64,000 bases of DNA from CAYFUF01 sp964346245 (lineage in GTDB: Bacteria > Bacillota > Clostridia > Tissierellales > Peptoniphilaceae): assembly GCA_964346245.1 (NCBI GenBank), contig CAYFUF010000005.1, positions 1-64,000 of the forward strand. The letters are read 5' to 3'. Below the pieces are notes generated by a model that saw only the letters and a list, made by a program, of their open reading frames with translations, searched no databases and was not told the origin of the DNA. Position numbers and translations under genes: made by a program. Each line of letters starts with the position of its first letter. The first letter of the stretch is position 1. This document shows, one piece after another, positions 23,965-32,162 of this stretch.

Positions 23965-25728
23965 TTATAGTTCATTCACTTCTTCCAACTCATCGACCAG
24001 GCGGCCGAAGACTTGCAAGGCACCATCGATTGTCTCTGGTTTTGATAAGTCACAGCCAGCATCCTGCAACTGCTTGATGGGGAAGTGGTGTCCACCATCC
24101 TTCAAGAAGTTCAAGTAGGCTTGCAACTCTTCATCCCCACCATGGAGAATTCGCTCAGATAGGACGGTTGCTGCACAGTAACCTGTCGCATACTTGTAGA
24201 CATAGAAATCTCTGTAGAAGTGAGGGATTCTCATCCATTCGTGTCCGATTAATTCGTCTGATACCATGTGGTCACCGAAGTACTTCTGATTTAAGTCTAG
24301 GTAGATAGCATCGAAATCCTCTTTGGTTAAAGCTTCCTGCTTTTCTACCCTTTCGTGAACAATCTTCTCAAACTCAGCAAACATGGTTTGACGGTAGACG
24401 GTAGACTTAAAGCTATCCAACTCGTGGTCAAGAAGCTCTAACATCTCCTCCTTGGTCTTAGCTTGTGATCTCAAATAATCAAGGAGCAGTCGTTCATTTA
24501 AGGTGGAAGCAACCTCTGCCGCAAAGATGGTGTATTGGTAGTAGAGGAAGTCGTTGTTGTTCTTAGCATAGTAGGAGTGCATAGAGTGCCCCATCTCGTG
24601 AGCTAGAGTAAAGACGGAATCCAAGGTTCCGTTAAAGTTCATCGAAATGAAGGGGTAGCTCTTGTAAGCACCTGAAGAATAAGCTCCGCCCCTTTTACCC
24701 TCTCTTGGGTAGACGTCAATCCAGTTGTCTTCGAAAGCAGTGCGGTAGATGTCTTGATACTCTTGACCTAGTGGAGCTACAGAAGCAATACAAAGCTCCT
24801 TGGCTTCTTCCCAGCTATATTCTTTTTGAGAACCCTTAACCAATGGCAGGTAGACGTCGTACATATGCTGCTCATCAAGGCCCAGCAATTCTTTTTTCTT
24901 CTTGTAGTAGCGGTGGATGTGGTCGAAGTTGTTATGAATGCTCTCGATCAGGGCATCGTAGACGCTGACATCCACGTCATCTGTGAAAAGTTCCATTTCC
25001 CTTGAAGAATCGAAGTGCCTTAGCTCAGCTTCAGTAGATAGGGCTCGAACATTATTGTAGTAAGAGGTTGCTATCGTATTGCCGAAGGAATTGAATGTAG
25101 AGTAAAGTTTCTCAAAGGATTCTTTTCGCACAACAACCGAAGGATTCTTTTGTAAAGTGGTGAAATTCTCTGCGGTAAGAGCGTGCCCATCTAAGGAATC
25201 GATTGAAGGGAACTTCATATCTGCATTGGTCAGGAAGTAGTAGATTTCTGCAGGAGCATCACCTGCAAACCCTAACTTGGACATGATGTACTCTTCCTCT
25301 TGGCTTAAGGTGTGATCAGAGTATCGGAAAACTCTCTCCAAGTATTCCTTATAACAAGCGTAATCTTCATCAGCAAGCAGAGCTTCTTGGTCCTTCTGGC
25401 TCAGACCCAATAGGTAGGGACGGAGGAAGGAAAAGGCAGAATCAAATTCCTGTAAGGCTTGCTTTGCTTCCCCATTTGCTTTTTGATTCTCAGCGATACG
25501 GCTATCCTCATCCTGCTTCATGTAAGTGTAGACGACTAAGTGTTCTAATTCTTCTTGCTTCTCTGTGGTGAAATCCAAAATTTCTTTTAAATTATTGTCC
25601 GGATCCTTGGCTAAGTCACTAAGCTTCTTTGCTGCTTCACTAATCATTTTGGTGTCAGTGGCGACCTTGCTCTTGTCTTCGTACATGGAATCGATGTTCC
25701 ATTTGATATCTTTTCTTTGTTCAGTCAT
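23965..25728 (-). CDS. pepF: Oligoendopeptidase F
   Basis: Cytoplasmic M3-family zinc metallopeptidase that cleaves medium-size oligopeptides; 587 residues, the usual length. The zinc site reads AHEMGHSMH near residue 375, followed by the third-ligand region FAAEVASTLNE. The start is at 25728 behind GGAGG; an in-frame ATG at 25740 forms part of that binding site. The gene lies alone between mutY and the flavoprotein gene. Confidence 0.94.
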   Translation of the reverse strand: MTEQRKDIKWNIDSMYEDKSKVATDTKMISEAAKKLSDLAKDPDNNLKEILDFTTEKQEELEHLVVYTYMKQDEDSRIAENQKANGEAKQALQEFDSAFSFLRPYLLGLSQKDQEALLADEDYACYKEYLERVFRYSDHTLSQEEEYIMSKLGFAGDAPAEIYYFLTNADMKFPSIDSLDGHALTAENFTTLQKNPSVVVRKESFEKLYSTFNSFGNTIATSYYNNVRALSTEAELRHFDSSREMELFTDDVDVSVYDALIESIHNNFDHIHRYYKKKKELLGLDEQHMYDVYLPLVKGSQKEYSWEEAKELCIASVAPLGQEYQDIYRTAFEDNWIDVYPREGKRGGAYSSGAYKSYPFISMNFNGTLDSVFTLAHEMGHSMHSYYAKNNNDFLYYQYTIFAAEVASTLNERLLLDYLRSQAKTKEEMLELLDHELDSFKSTVYRQTMFAEFEKIVHERVEKQEALTKEDFDAIYLDLNQKYFGDHMVSDELIGHEWMRIPHFYRDFYVYKYATGYCAATVLSERILHGGDEELQAYLNFLKDGGHHFPIKQLQDAGCDLSKPETIDGALQVFGRLVDELEEVNEL

Positions 25729-25816
25729 AAATACCTCCATTTGTATCTATATTACCCCTACTATATACCCGATGTCATCTGAGGCTGCAAACTTTCAGAC
25801 CTTCTTAAGAATTATC

Positions 25817-26905
25817 TTATCTTTCTTTAGTAATTTCTGCTAAGAAGTGGCGATAAGCCGTGGGTATGGAATAAGAATCAATCATGTCCTGACTACTCAC
25901 CCAGCTCGTCTTAGGATTATCACCGTACAACGCGATCTCTTCCTTTGCTAAAAGCGGTGAGACCGCATCAGCTTCTGTGGCAATAAGGTAACCCTTCATA
26001 TGCCATTCCACGTGGCTGAAGATATGCTTGGCAAACCCTAAGTCTTCTATATTCGCTAAATCTGCAACTAGTAGCCGTTCTTTTATTTCCGTTACCTCCA
26101 TAAAACCGTCCAACATGGGAAAGGCCCACATGGCAGCTAGTAAGCCTTGGGGCGGCCTTTTCACCAGAAAATAGGCACCATCTTGATTCTGATAAACCAA
26201 TACAGTCTTTTCTTCAATCCTTCTTGTCTTCTTCGGCTTACGCTTTGGCAGGACTTGCTGGATTCCTTGAGCAAAGGCAGCGCAAACTTTGGATAAAGGA
26301 CAAAGATTGCACAAGGGTTCTCCTTTTGCCAAACACACGGAAGAGCCCAAGTCCATTAGGGCTTGGTTAAAGTCACCAGGCCTGTCCTTAGAAATCTCTT
26401 GATTCAAAAACTGCTCCAAGTCTTTCTTGCTTGCTGCATCTTCGACAAAACCCTCATGGGCTAATAGGCGGGCTGCTATCCGGTAAGCATTGCCATCTGC
26501 TGCTATTACTTTTTGCTGATAGGCAATCGATGCGATTGCGCCCGCAGTGTATGGGCCAATCCCAGGCAGCCTCTTTAACTCCTCATAAGAGCTGGGCAAT
26601 AAACCTCCCTGCTCTTCTACGAGGACTTTGGCTGCTTTTTGCAGATTTCTTGCTCTGCTGTAGTAGCCTAAACCTTCCCATAGCTTTAAGAGTTCATCTT
26701 CGCTAATGAGAGCTAGATCCTGCAAACTAGGCAGGCGGTCGATGAAGCGGTTAAAGTAAGGAATCACCGTCTCTACCCTAGTCTGCTGGAGCATAATCTC
26801 TGAAATCCAGACATGATAAGGGTTGGAAGACATCCGCCACGGAAGATGAGTCCTCTTATTACGGTCAAACCAATCCAATAACGGTTCGCTGATATTCATG
26901 CTCAC
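25817..26905 (-). CDS. mutY: A/G-specific adenine glycosylase
   Basis: Removes adenine mispaired with 8-oxoguanine. The 362-residue protein has the catalytic-glutamate motif IMLQQTRVET (about 38-47), the helix-hairpin-helix LPGIGPYTAGAIAS, the aspartate in ADGNAYRI, and a C-terminal NUDIX-like 8-oxoG recognition domain (about 230-360). The 4Fe-4S motif reads C-x7-C-x2-C-x5-C, one residue more than the usual C-x6-C-x2-C-x5-C. Translation probably starts at the GTG at 26905, nine bases after AGGAGG; an ATG two codons later is too far from it. Confidence 0.94.
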   Translation of the reverse strand: MSMNISEPLLDWFDRNKRTHLPWRMSSNPYHVWISEIMLQQTRVETVIPYFNRFIDRLPSLQDLALISEDELLKLWEGLGYYSRARNLQKAAKVLVEEQGGLLPSSYEELKRLPGIGPYTAGAIASIAYQQKVIAADGNAYRIAARLLAHEGFVEDAASKKDLEQFLNQEISKDRPGDFNQALMDLGSSVCLAKGEPLCNLCPLSKVCAAFAQGIQQVLPKRKPKKTRRIEEKTVLVYQNQDGAYFLVKRPPQGLLAAMWAFPMLDGFMEVTEIKERLLVADLANIEDLGFAKHIFSHVEWHMKGYLIATEADAVSPLLAKEEIALYGDNPKTSWVSSQDMIDSYSIPTAYRHFLAEITKER

Positions 26906-26971
26906 TGTTCCAAACCTCCTGCTTTACTCTGCCCCTTCTTAGGCAAAAGTAGTTGGCTAATCCTCAAAAAG

Positions 26972-27004
26972 AAACAAGTCGAACCTCTTGGAAGCGACTT
27001 GTTT
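26972..27004 (-). terminator. Terminator of the FHA gene
   Basis: AAACAAGTCG / CGACTTGTTT with a 13-base loop, then CTTTTTG on the minus strand, 51 bases past the stop codon. Confidence 0.85.
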
Positions 27005-27055
27005 TATCCTATTTATTCTATTATACCAGAGGGAAGAATTCTTTTCTTGAGCCTT

Positions 27056-28399
27056 CTAGAGGTCTGCCTTGATAAACTGAAAGTTCTCGTTGGCTAACTG
27101 GATGATATCACCATGATGAATCTCCGCCTCCGCATAAGGAACAAGTACCTTTCCATTGAGAGCGGTCCTATTTGTCGAGTTGTTGTCTACCACATAGTAG
27201 CTAGATCCTTTCTGCACGATATAGGCGTGCATGCGGCTAATGGCAGGATTGTTCAAGACGATATAGTTTGCTGAGGTCCTCGACTTGCCGATGTGAAAGA
27301 CTACACCTTCAATCAAGATTTTCTCTGAATTGGCCATGCGGAAGAGAAAAGCCCTTTGATTAAGCTCTAGGTCATCCTTGCTAGCATCTGCCTTCTTCTC
27401 TCTGTCCTTCAAATACTTATCTTTGTTCTCCTTACTGTAGTGAGACAAGAGGTCTAAAAAGCTCATCCGCTCCTCTTTATTCTTCGATGTCGTTAAAGGC
27501 TTATTCTCTACATGGACAAGCCCTTGCTCCTCCCTAGCTGGTCCTGCTAATGAACTTGACTCTATCTGATGAGGTGGACTTTGCCTTCTCACATAGCTAG
27601 GATGGGGCTCTCGTATGAGCGGTCTCGGTGGATAGGTGAGCGCCACATGTTGAAGACCTTCGCTGTTAAGGCCAGTTTCCATGATCTTGATAAGCCCTTC
27701 ATGATAGCTAAGCTGATTAATATTGTCCCGACCTCCTTGTTTTGGGCTTTCACCCAAATTGACCAAGACTTCAACAGACTGAGGTTTAGTCTCAAGTCTA
27801 TGAGCGCTAAGGTTAAGCAGGTGGCATTTCGTTTGGCTCTTTTCGACTTCTAATGAGGATGACAAAAAGGAAATCCTCTCCTTTAGGTCCGCCGGCGTTT
27901 TAACGCTAGCTTCGGCAAAGTAAATGAACATATCGCTTTTTGCTAACAGTTCGCCGCCCCCTTCTTTCGCCAGCCCAATGAGCTGTTGGAAGCTTAGGAT
28001 GACCAGGTAATCATCGTAGCTCTTCTCCTTAGCAAGGGCTTGCAAAAACTTATAGCTATCTTTAGGACTAAACTCATATAAGTCACTCAAGGATTCAAAA
28101 GGCTCAACCTTATCGAACATAATTCCAGGGCTGATAAACTCCTCTAGACCAAAGTCCTCCTTGTAGTTGATGCTCTTTAAGCGGTAGAGGAGCTGACTAA
28201 GGCTCTTTTCCTCGCTGGGCTTTGCTAATTCATATTGCCCAAGAGGAATCACTAAGACCTTCCGATTCTTACGGTAGAGAATCTGCGCTAGAGCTTGGCC
28301 AAACTCGTCAAGTCTCAAATAATCATCTACCATAACAAGCGGAATAAGCCTCCCCTCTCGTTTACTTTCTTCAGACCTATTGACTTGATTGTTTTTCAC
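27056..28399 (-). CDS. FHA-domain protein with degenerate TadZ/CpaE-like domain
   Basis: A 447-residue protein. Residues about 18-180 follow the pattern of the TadZ/CpaE ATPase-like family: a KVLVIPL strand, KSLSQLLYRLK, a FESLSDLYEF stretch and a YDDYLVILSF strand. The Walker A loop that should precede the first strand is replaced by MVDDYLRLDEFGQ. A variable linker (about 200-340) is followed by a C-terminal FHA domain (about 350-447, with IGKSRTSANYIV, SRMHAYIV and NSTNRTALNG) that binds phosphothreonine peptides. It starts at a GTG behind AGGAGG. The tad operon at 50-59 kb lacks a TadZ, which this could supply. The TadZ relation is inference. Confidence 0.75.
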   Translation of the reverse strand: MKNNQVNRSEESKREGRLIPLVMVDDYLRLDEFGQALAQILYRKNRKVLVIPLGQYELAKPSEEKSLSQLLYRLKSINYKEDFGLEEFISPGIMFDKVEPFESLSDLYEFSPKDSYKFLQALAKEKSYDDYLVILSFQQLIGLAKEGGGELLAKSDMFIYFAEASVKTPADLKERISFLSSSLEVEKSQTKCHLLNLSAHRLETKPQSVEVLVNLGESPKQGGRDNINQLSYHEGLIKIMETGLNSEGLQHVALTYPPRPLIREPHPSYVRRQSPPHQIESSSLAGPAREEQGLVHVENKPLTTSKNKEERMSFLDLLSHYSKENKDKYLKDREKKADASKDDLELNQRAFLFRMANSEKILIEGVVFHIGKSRTSANYIVLNNPAISRMHAYIVQKGSSYYVVDNNSTNRTALNGKVLVPYAEAEIHHGDIIQLANENFQFIKADL

Positions 28400-28433
28400 G
28401 ACTTGCTACCTCCTATGACGCTGATAGGTTAAG

Positions 28434-28472
28434 TCTAGCATGGCCCATGTGCTAGAAGGTCCCGTGACCTTC
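28434..28472. promoter_or_regulatory. Two adjacent inverted repeats before the FHA gene
   Basis: TCTAGCA-N9-TGCTAGA (28434-28456) overlaps by two bases with GAAGGTC-N4-GACCTTC (28455-28472). They lie 35-75 bases upstream of the GTG start, just after the nfnAB terminator. Regulator binding is the likeliest role. Confidence 0.45.
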
Positions 28473-28480
28473 CCAATTTA

Positions 28481-28511
28481 AAAGCTGCACTGAGAAAAAT
28501 CAGCGCAGCTT
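28481..28511 (-). terminator. Terminator of nfnAB
   Basis: AAAGCTGCACTGA / TCAGCGCAGCTT (one mismatch) with a 6-base loop, about 22 bases past the stop codon. The T tract is short (TTTAAATT). Confidence 0.7.
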
Positions 28512-28533
28512 CCTTGTTTTATTCTGTTTACCT

Positions 28534-30834
28534 TTATTCAGCAGGGTTTGCTTCCATTTTGCCAGCTAGGTAAGCATTGATGCCAGCTGCAGCCTTGCGG
28601 CCAGCGCCCATAGCTAGGATAACGGTAGCAGAACCGGTAACGGCATCACCACCAGCGAAAACGCCGTCCATTGTGGTCATGCAGGTTTCTTCATCGATCA
28701 GAATACCTCCCTTAGGATTCTTCTGAATCTCATCCGCACCTGTAGTCGCAATAGGATTAGCGCGAGTTCCAAGGGCCATGATGACGGTATCACAACCAAG
28801 GACAAACTCTGAACCTGGGACTTCTTGTGGTCTTCTACGACCGCTCTCATCAGGCTCGCCAAGCTCCATCTTCACGCACTTAATACCAGATACCCAGCCC
28901 TTGTCATCTAAGAGAATCTCTACTGGTGTCTGTTGCAGGTTGAAAATTACGCCCTCTTCCTTAGCGTGGTGAACTTCTTCGGTACGAGCAGGAAGCTCTT
29001 CCTCGCCACGGCGGTAGACGATTCTACTTTGAGCGCCTAGACGAAGCGCAGTTCTCGCTGCATCCATTGCGACGTTACCACCACCAACAGTGACAACATT
29101 CTTGCCACGGAAGATTTCTGTTTCGTACTCGTCGCTGTAAGCGCGCATCAAGTTCGTTCTAGTTAGGTATTCATTCGCAGAGAAAACACCATTTCCGTTC
29201 TCGCCAGGAATGTTCATGAAGAATGGTAGACCAGCACCCGAGCCAAGGAAGACAGCATCGAAGCCTTCTTCTTCCATCAAGCTCTTGATGGTTACGGTTT
29301 GGCCAACGAAGACGTCATTAACGATTTCTACACCCATCTTGACCACGCTGTCGACTTCGTACTTAACGACATCATCCTTAGGTAGACGGAACTCAGGGAT
29401 ACCGTATTGGAGAACGCCACCAGACAAGTGAAGAGATTCGAAGATGGTCACATCGTGACCCGCCTTAGCAAGGTCGCCTGCACAAGCGATACCAGCAGGT
29501 CCAGCACCGACGATAGCAACGCGCTTACCAGTCTTTTCAACATCTGGCTCTGCAAGGTGAACATCATTGTGTCTTGCCCAGTCAGCGGTGTAGCGCTCTA
29601 ATTTACCGATAGCAACAGGCTCGCCCTTGATACCACGGATACATTGACCTTCACATTGCTCTTCTTGTGGGCAGACGCGTCCGCAGACAGCTGGGAGTGT
29701 AGTGGAATCGCTAAGAATCTCGAAAGCTTTCTCCATATTGCCTGTCTTGATTTCACGGATAAAACCTGGAATGTCGATAGCTACAGGGCAGCCAGCAACA
29801 CACTTAGGGTTCTTACAATCGATACAACGGGAAGCTTCTTTTTGAGCTTCGTCTGCTGTGTAACCCAAGCAAACTTCATCGAAGTTGTTGGAGCGAATGA
29901 GCGGATCTTGCTCAGAAATGGGCACTTTGGTATTAATGTCGAAACCAGCCTCTGGAATACTGTGGCAACCATCAGCATTGTGGAAGGTGTCCCCTTCCTC
30001 TTGCATCAATAATTCTCGGCCTTCTGGTGTCTTGTAGAGTTTCATGCGGTTCATGGCTTCATCAAAGTTAACCTTGTGACCATCGAATTCAGGACCGTCA
30101 ACACAGGCGAACTTAACTTCACCATCAATTGTCAAGCGGCAAGCGCCACACATACCAGTACCGTCAACCATAACAGGGTTCATGGAGACAATAGTTGGAA
30201 TACCAAGATTCTTGGTAAGGAGGGTGACGAATTTCATCATAATCATTGGTCCAATGACAATACATTCGTCGTAGTGTTTGCCCTCTTTGGTTACTAGATC
30301 TTCTAAGCAATTGGTTACCATACCGTGGCGACCATATGTACCATCATCAGTCGTAACATAGACGTTGCCGACTTTGTTCATCTTCTCTTCCCAGAAGACA
30401 AGATCTTTCGTTCTAGCACCCATGATGACATCAGGAGTGATTCCATGCTCATGCATCCACTTTACTTGTGGATAAATTGGTGCGCTACCAAGACCACCAC
30501 CTATAAAGACGATGTTCTTTTTCTTTAATTCTTCAATGTTCTCGAAGAGAAAGTCAGAAGGATTACCTAGTGGTCCCTCAACGTTCTCGAGCATTTCACC
30601 TTCATGGTAATGGCTAATCTTTGTCGTTCCAGGACCAACTTCTTGAACGACAATCGTTACTGTTCCTGCTTCACGGTTATAATCTGCAATAGTTAGAGGA
30701 ATTCTCTCACTATAGCGGTCTGCCTTGACAATTAAGAATTGTCCGGGGTGGCAGGATTTAGCAATTCTTGGCGCCTCAATTTCCATGCCAAAGATATTCT
30801 CAGCTAAATCATATCTTTTTACAATCTTATACAT
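28534..30834 (-). CDS. Fused NfnAB: NADH-dependent ferredoxin:NADP+ oxidoreductase
   Basis: Electron-bifurcating transhydrogenase that couples reduced ferredoxin and NADH to NADP+ reduction (reversible). In its single 766-residue chain, residues 1-280 are the NfnA-like part: an FAD/NAD domain with QFLIVKADRYSERIPLTIAD and FIGGGLGSAPIYP, and a 2Fe-2S site in GTGMCGACRLT and KFACVDGPEFDGH. Residues about 300-766 are the NfnB/GltA-like part: CIDCKNPKCVAGCP and CGRVCPQEEQCEGQC clusters, then FAD (VGAGPAGIACAGDLA) and NADPH (VVTVGGGNVAMDAAR) sites. Most characterised Nfn enzymes are two subunits. It has an AAGGAG ribosome-binding site. Glutamate synthase small subunit is unlikely because the NfnA part is present. 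Confidence 0.9.
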   Translation of the reverse strand: MYKIVKRYDLAENIFGMEIEAPRIAKSCHPGQFLIVKADRYSERIPLTIADYNREAGTVTIVVQEVGPGTTKISHYHEGEMLENVEGPLGNPSDFLFENIEELKKKNIVFIGGGLGSAPIYPQVKWMHEHGITPDVIMGARTKDLVFWEEKMNKVGNVYVTTDDGTYGRHGMVTNCLEDLVTKEGKHYDECIVIGPMIMMKFVTLLTKNLGIPTIVSMNPVMVDGTGMCGACRLTIDGEVKFACVDGPEFDGHKVNFDEAMNRMKLYKTPEGRELLMQEEGDTFHNADGCHSIPEAGFDINTKVPISEQDPLIRSNNFDEVCLGYTADEAQKEASRCIDCKNPKCVAGCPVAIDIPGFIREIKTGNMEKAFEILSDSTTLPAVCGRVCPQEEQCEGQCIRGIKGEPVAIGKLERYTADWARHNDVHLAEPDVEKTGKRVAIVGAGPAGIACAGDLAKAGHDVTIFESLHLSGGVLQYGIPEFRLPKDDVVKYEVDSVVKMGVEIVNDVFVGQTVTIKSLMEEEGFDAVFLGSGAGLPFFMNIPGENGNGVFSANEYLTRTNLMRAYSDEYETEIFRGKNVVTVGGGNVAMDAARTALRLGAQSRIVYRRGEEELPARTEEVHHAKEEGVIFNLQQTPVEILLDDKGWVSGIKCVKMELGEPDESGRRRPQEVPGSEFVLGCDTVIMALGTRANPIATTGADEIQKNPKGGILIDEETCMTTMDGVFAGGDAVTGSATVILAMGAGRKAAAGINAYLAGKMEANPAE

Positions 30835-30927
30835 CTTCGCTCCTTTTCGAGGTTTATATGGTGATACTTTTACAAAACGAGGTTACTTTGTGTTTGCATA
30901 ACTAGCTTAATAATTTCCTCTTCGTCA

Positions 30928-30955
30928 ATTATAACCTAAATTTTCATTATGACAA
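30928..30955 (-). promoter_or_regulatory. Promoter of nfnAB
   Basis: TTGTCA, 16 bases, TATAAT on the minus strand, leaving a leader of about 85 bases. Confidence 0.65.
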
Positions 30956-31199
30956 AAAAATCTCATTATAATTACTTTGTTAACTATGATTAACGACTCA
31001 ATTCCTAAATCTGAGGGAAAGCTTTATGCTTGCTTGAAATTATTATACTCTTCGGGCATACTAGTTGGGTATGCTGATTTAGAATAATGAAATACTTATT
31101 AAGGAGCTTAATCAGGATTTAATTAATTCTTTACATTCACTTCATAACTTCTACAAACTATCCGATATAATTAACTTAGCATACAATAAAGGGGCACCC
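30956..31199. other. Divergent intergenic region between nfnAB and the DedA-type gene
   Basis: The stretch is very AT-rich. It holds a 6-bp inverted repeat GCATAC-N7-GTATGC (31056-31074) and a TATAAT at 31166-31171 that may be the -10 of the DedA-type gene, without a good -35. I see no further gene. Confidence 0.5.
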
Positions 31200-31853
31200 A
31201 TGAGAGACAATAAAAATATTGTTGATGAAAAATTATCCCAAATCGATATAGAGGAAGCCAAACAGGCCAAGCACCGCATCCGCCTCTTCACTGGCATATT
31301 TATCATAGCCGTAATCATCTTCCTGATTTATGGTTATAGCAAGGATTGGTTTTCTTCGGAGAAGCCACTAGCTGATTTTTTTGCTAGTTTGGGCACTTAT
31401 GGCTATTTTCTCGGAGTCATCCTTATTGTTCTAAACACTATCTTTCCCGTAATACCCGGTGCTTTGCCAGGGATTGCGGTCTATATGGCCTATGGACCCA
31501 TTTTAGGTTTTTTGACGGTCTATATCGTATCTGTCCTCGGCTCGATGCTGAGCTTCAAGCTATCGAAACGCTATGGTAAAACTTTCGTTTTGGCTTTTGT
31601 ACCAACTGAAGTTTACGACAACCTCGTCGACCGAATCCGTAATGAAAAGACTGCGATCAAAATTGCCATCATTGCTTTTTTGGTTCCTGGGCTGCCTGAT
31701 GATGCAACCGTTATGGTTTCCGGCCTCACAGACATGAGGCCTTGGACCTTGTTTGTGATTCTTGTGTTGACCAAACCTCTACCTACCCTCTTATACCTTT
31801 GGGGTTCCTCCAAGGTCATTGAATTCTTGTTGGGTTGGATTACTAAACTATAG
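31200..31853 (+). CDS. TVP38/DedA-family membrane protein
   Basis: A 217-residue polytopic protein with about five or six hydrophobic segments. The VTT-domain signature is visible: FPVIPGALPGIAVYMAYGP, a GSMLSFKLSKRYG segment, and VPGLPDDATVMVSGLTDM. Members of this family scramble or transport phospholipids or isoprenoid carrier lipids in the membrane. The N-terminus is basic and helical. AAAGGGG precedes the ATG. It stands just upstream of the rib promoter with no clear terminator. Confidence 0.85.
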   Translation: MRDNKNIVDEKLSQIDIEEAKQAKHRIRLFTGIFIIAVIIFLIYGYSKDWFSSEKPLADFFASLGTYGYFLGVILIVLNTIFPVIPGALPGIAVYMAYGPILGFLTVYIVSVLGSMLSFKLSKRYGKTFVLAFVPTEVYDNLVDRIRNEKTAIKIAIIAFLVPGLPDDATVMVSGLTDMRPWTLFVILVLTKPLPTLLYLWGSSKVIEFLLGWITKL

Positions 31854-31869
31854 ATATTCCACTAATTAT

Positions 31870-31897
31870 TTGACAACTTCATAAACTGTGCTAGTAT
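31870..31897 (+). promoter_or_regulatory. Promoter of the riboflavin operon
   Basis: TTGACA, 16 bases, TAGTAT, ending 11 bases before the FMN aptamer. Confidence 0.75.
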
Positions 31898-31908
31898 TGT
31901 CTTAGATA

Positions 31909-32016
31909 CATCTTCAGGGCAGGGTGAAATTCCCTACCGGTGGTATAGCCCACGAGCCGCAAGGCTGATTCGGTGAAACTCCGAAGCCGACAGTAAAGTC
32001 TGGATGAAAGAAGATT
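31909..32016 (+). promoter_or_regulatory. FMN riboswitch (RFN element)
   Basis: The full aptamer consensus is present: TCTTCAGGGCAGGGTGAAAT, CCCTACCGGTGGT, GAGCC, GGTGAAACTCCGAAGCCGAC, AGTCTGGATGAAAGAAGA. The closing P1 pairs TCTTC with GAAGA. FMN binding is expected to repress the rib genes through the terminators just downstream. Confidence 0.97.
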
Positions 32017-32022
32017 AATGCT

Positions 32023-32050
32023 CTGGGACAGTTTTTGTTCCAGTTTTTTT
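32023..32050 (+). terminator. First riboswitch terminator
   Basis: CTGGGACA / TGTTCCAG (one G-T) with a 5-base loop and seven T, six bases after the aptamer. It is the likely FMN-controlled expression platform. Confidence 0.85.
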
Positions 32051-32098
32051 ATGAAAACAGCTAGCTTACGCTAGGCAGAGCTAAACATCTACCTTTTC

Positions 32099-32128
32099 AC
32101 GCCTGAGGATTTCCTCAGGCGTTTTTTT
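32099..32128 (+). terminator. Second terminator in the rib leader
   Basis: ACGCCTGAGGA / TCCTCAGGCGT, an 11-bp perfect stem with a 2-base gap, then seven T. It is stronger than the first terminator and lies 34 bases before ribD. Confidence 0.88.
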
Positions 32129-32162
32129 ATCCTTGTGTATCGAGTTTGTAAGGGAGGTTAGT

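Noticed and set aside
28440..28480. TTGGGAAGGT upstream of the FHA gene as a third copy of the TTGGGACGTT box.
   Set aside because: Two of ten bases differ and there is no -10 hexamer at 18 bases.
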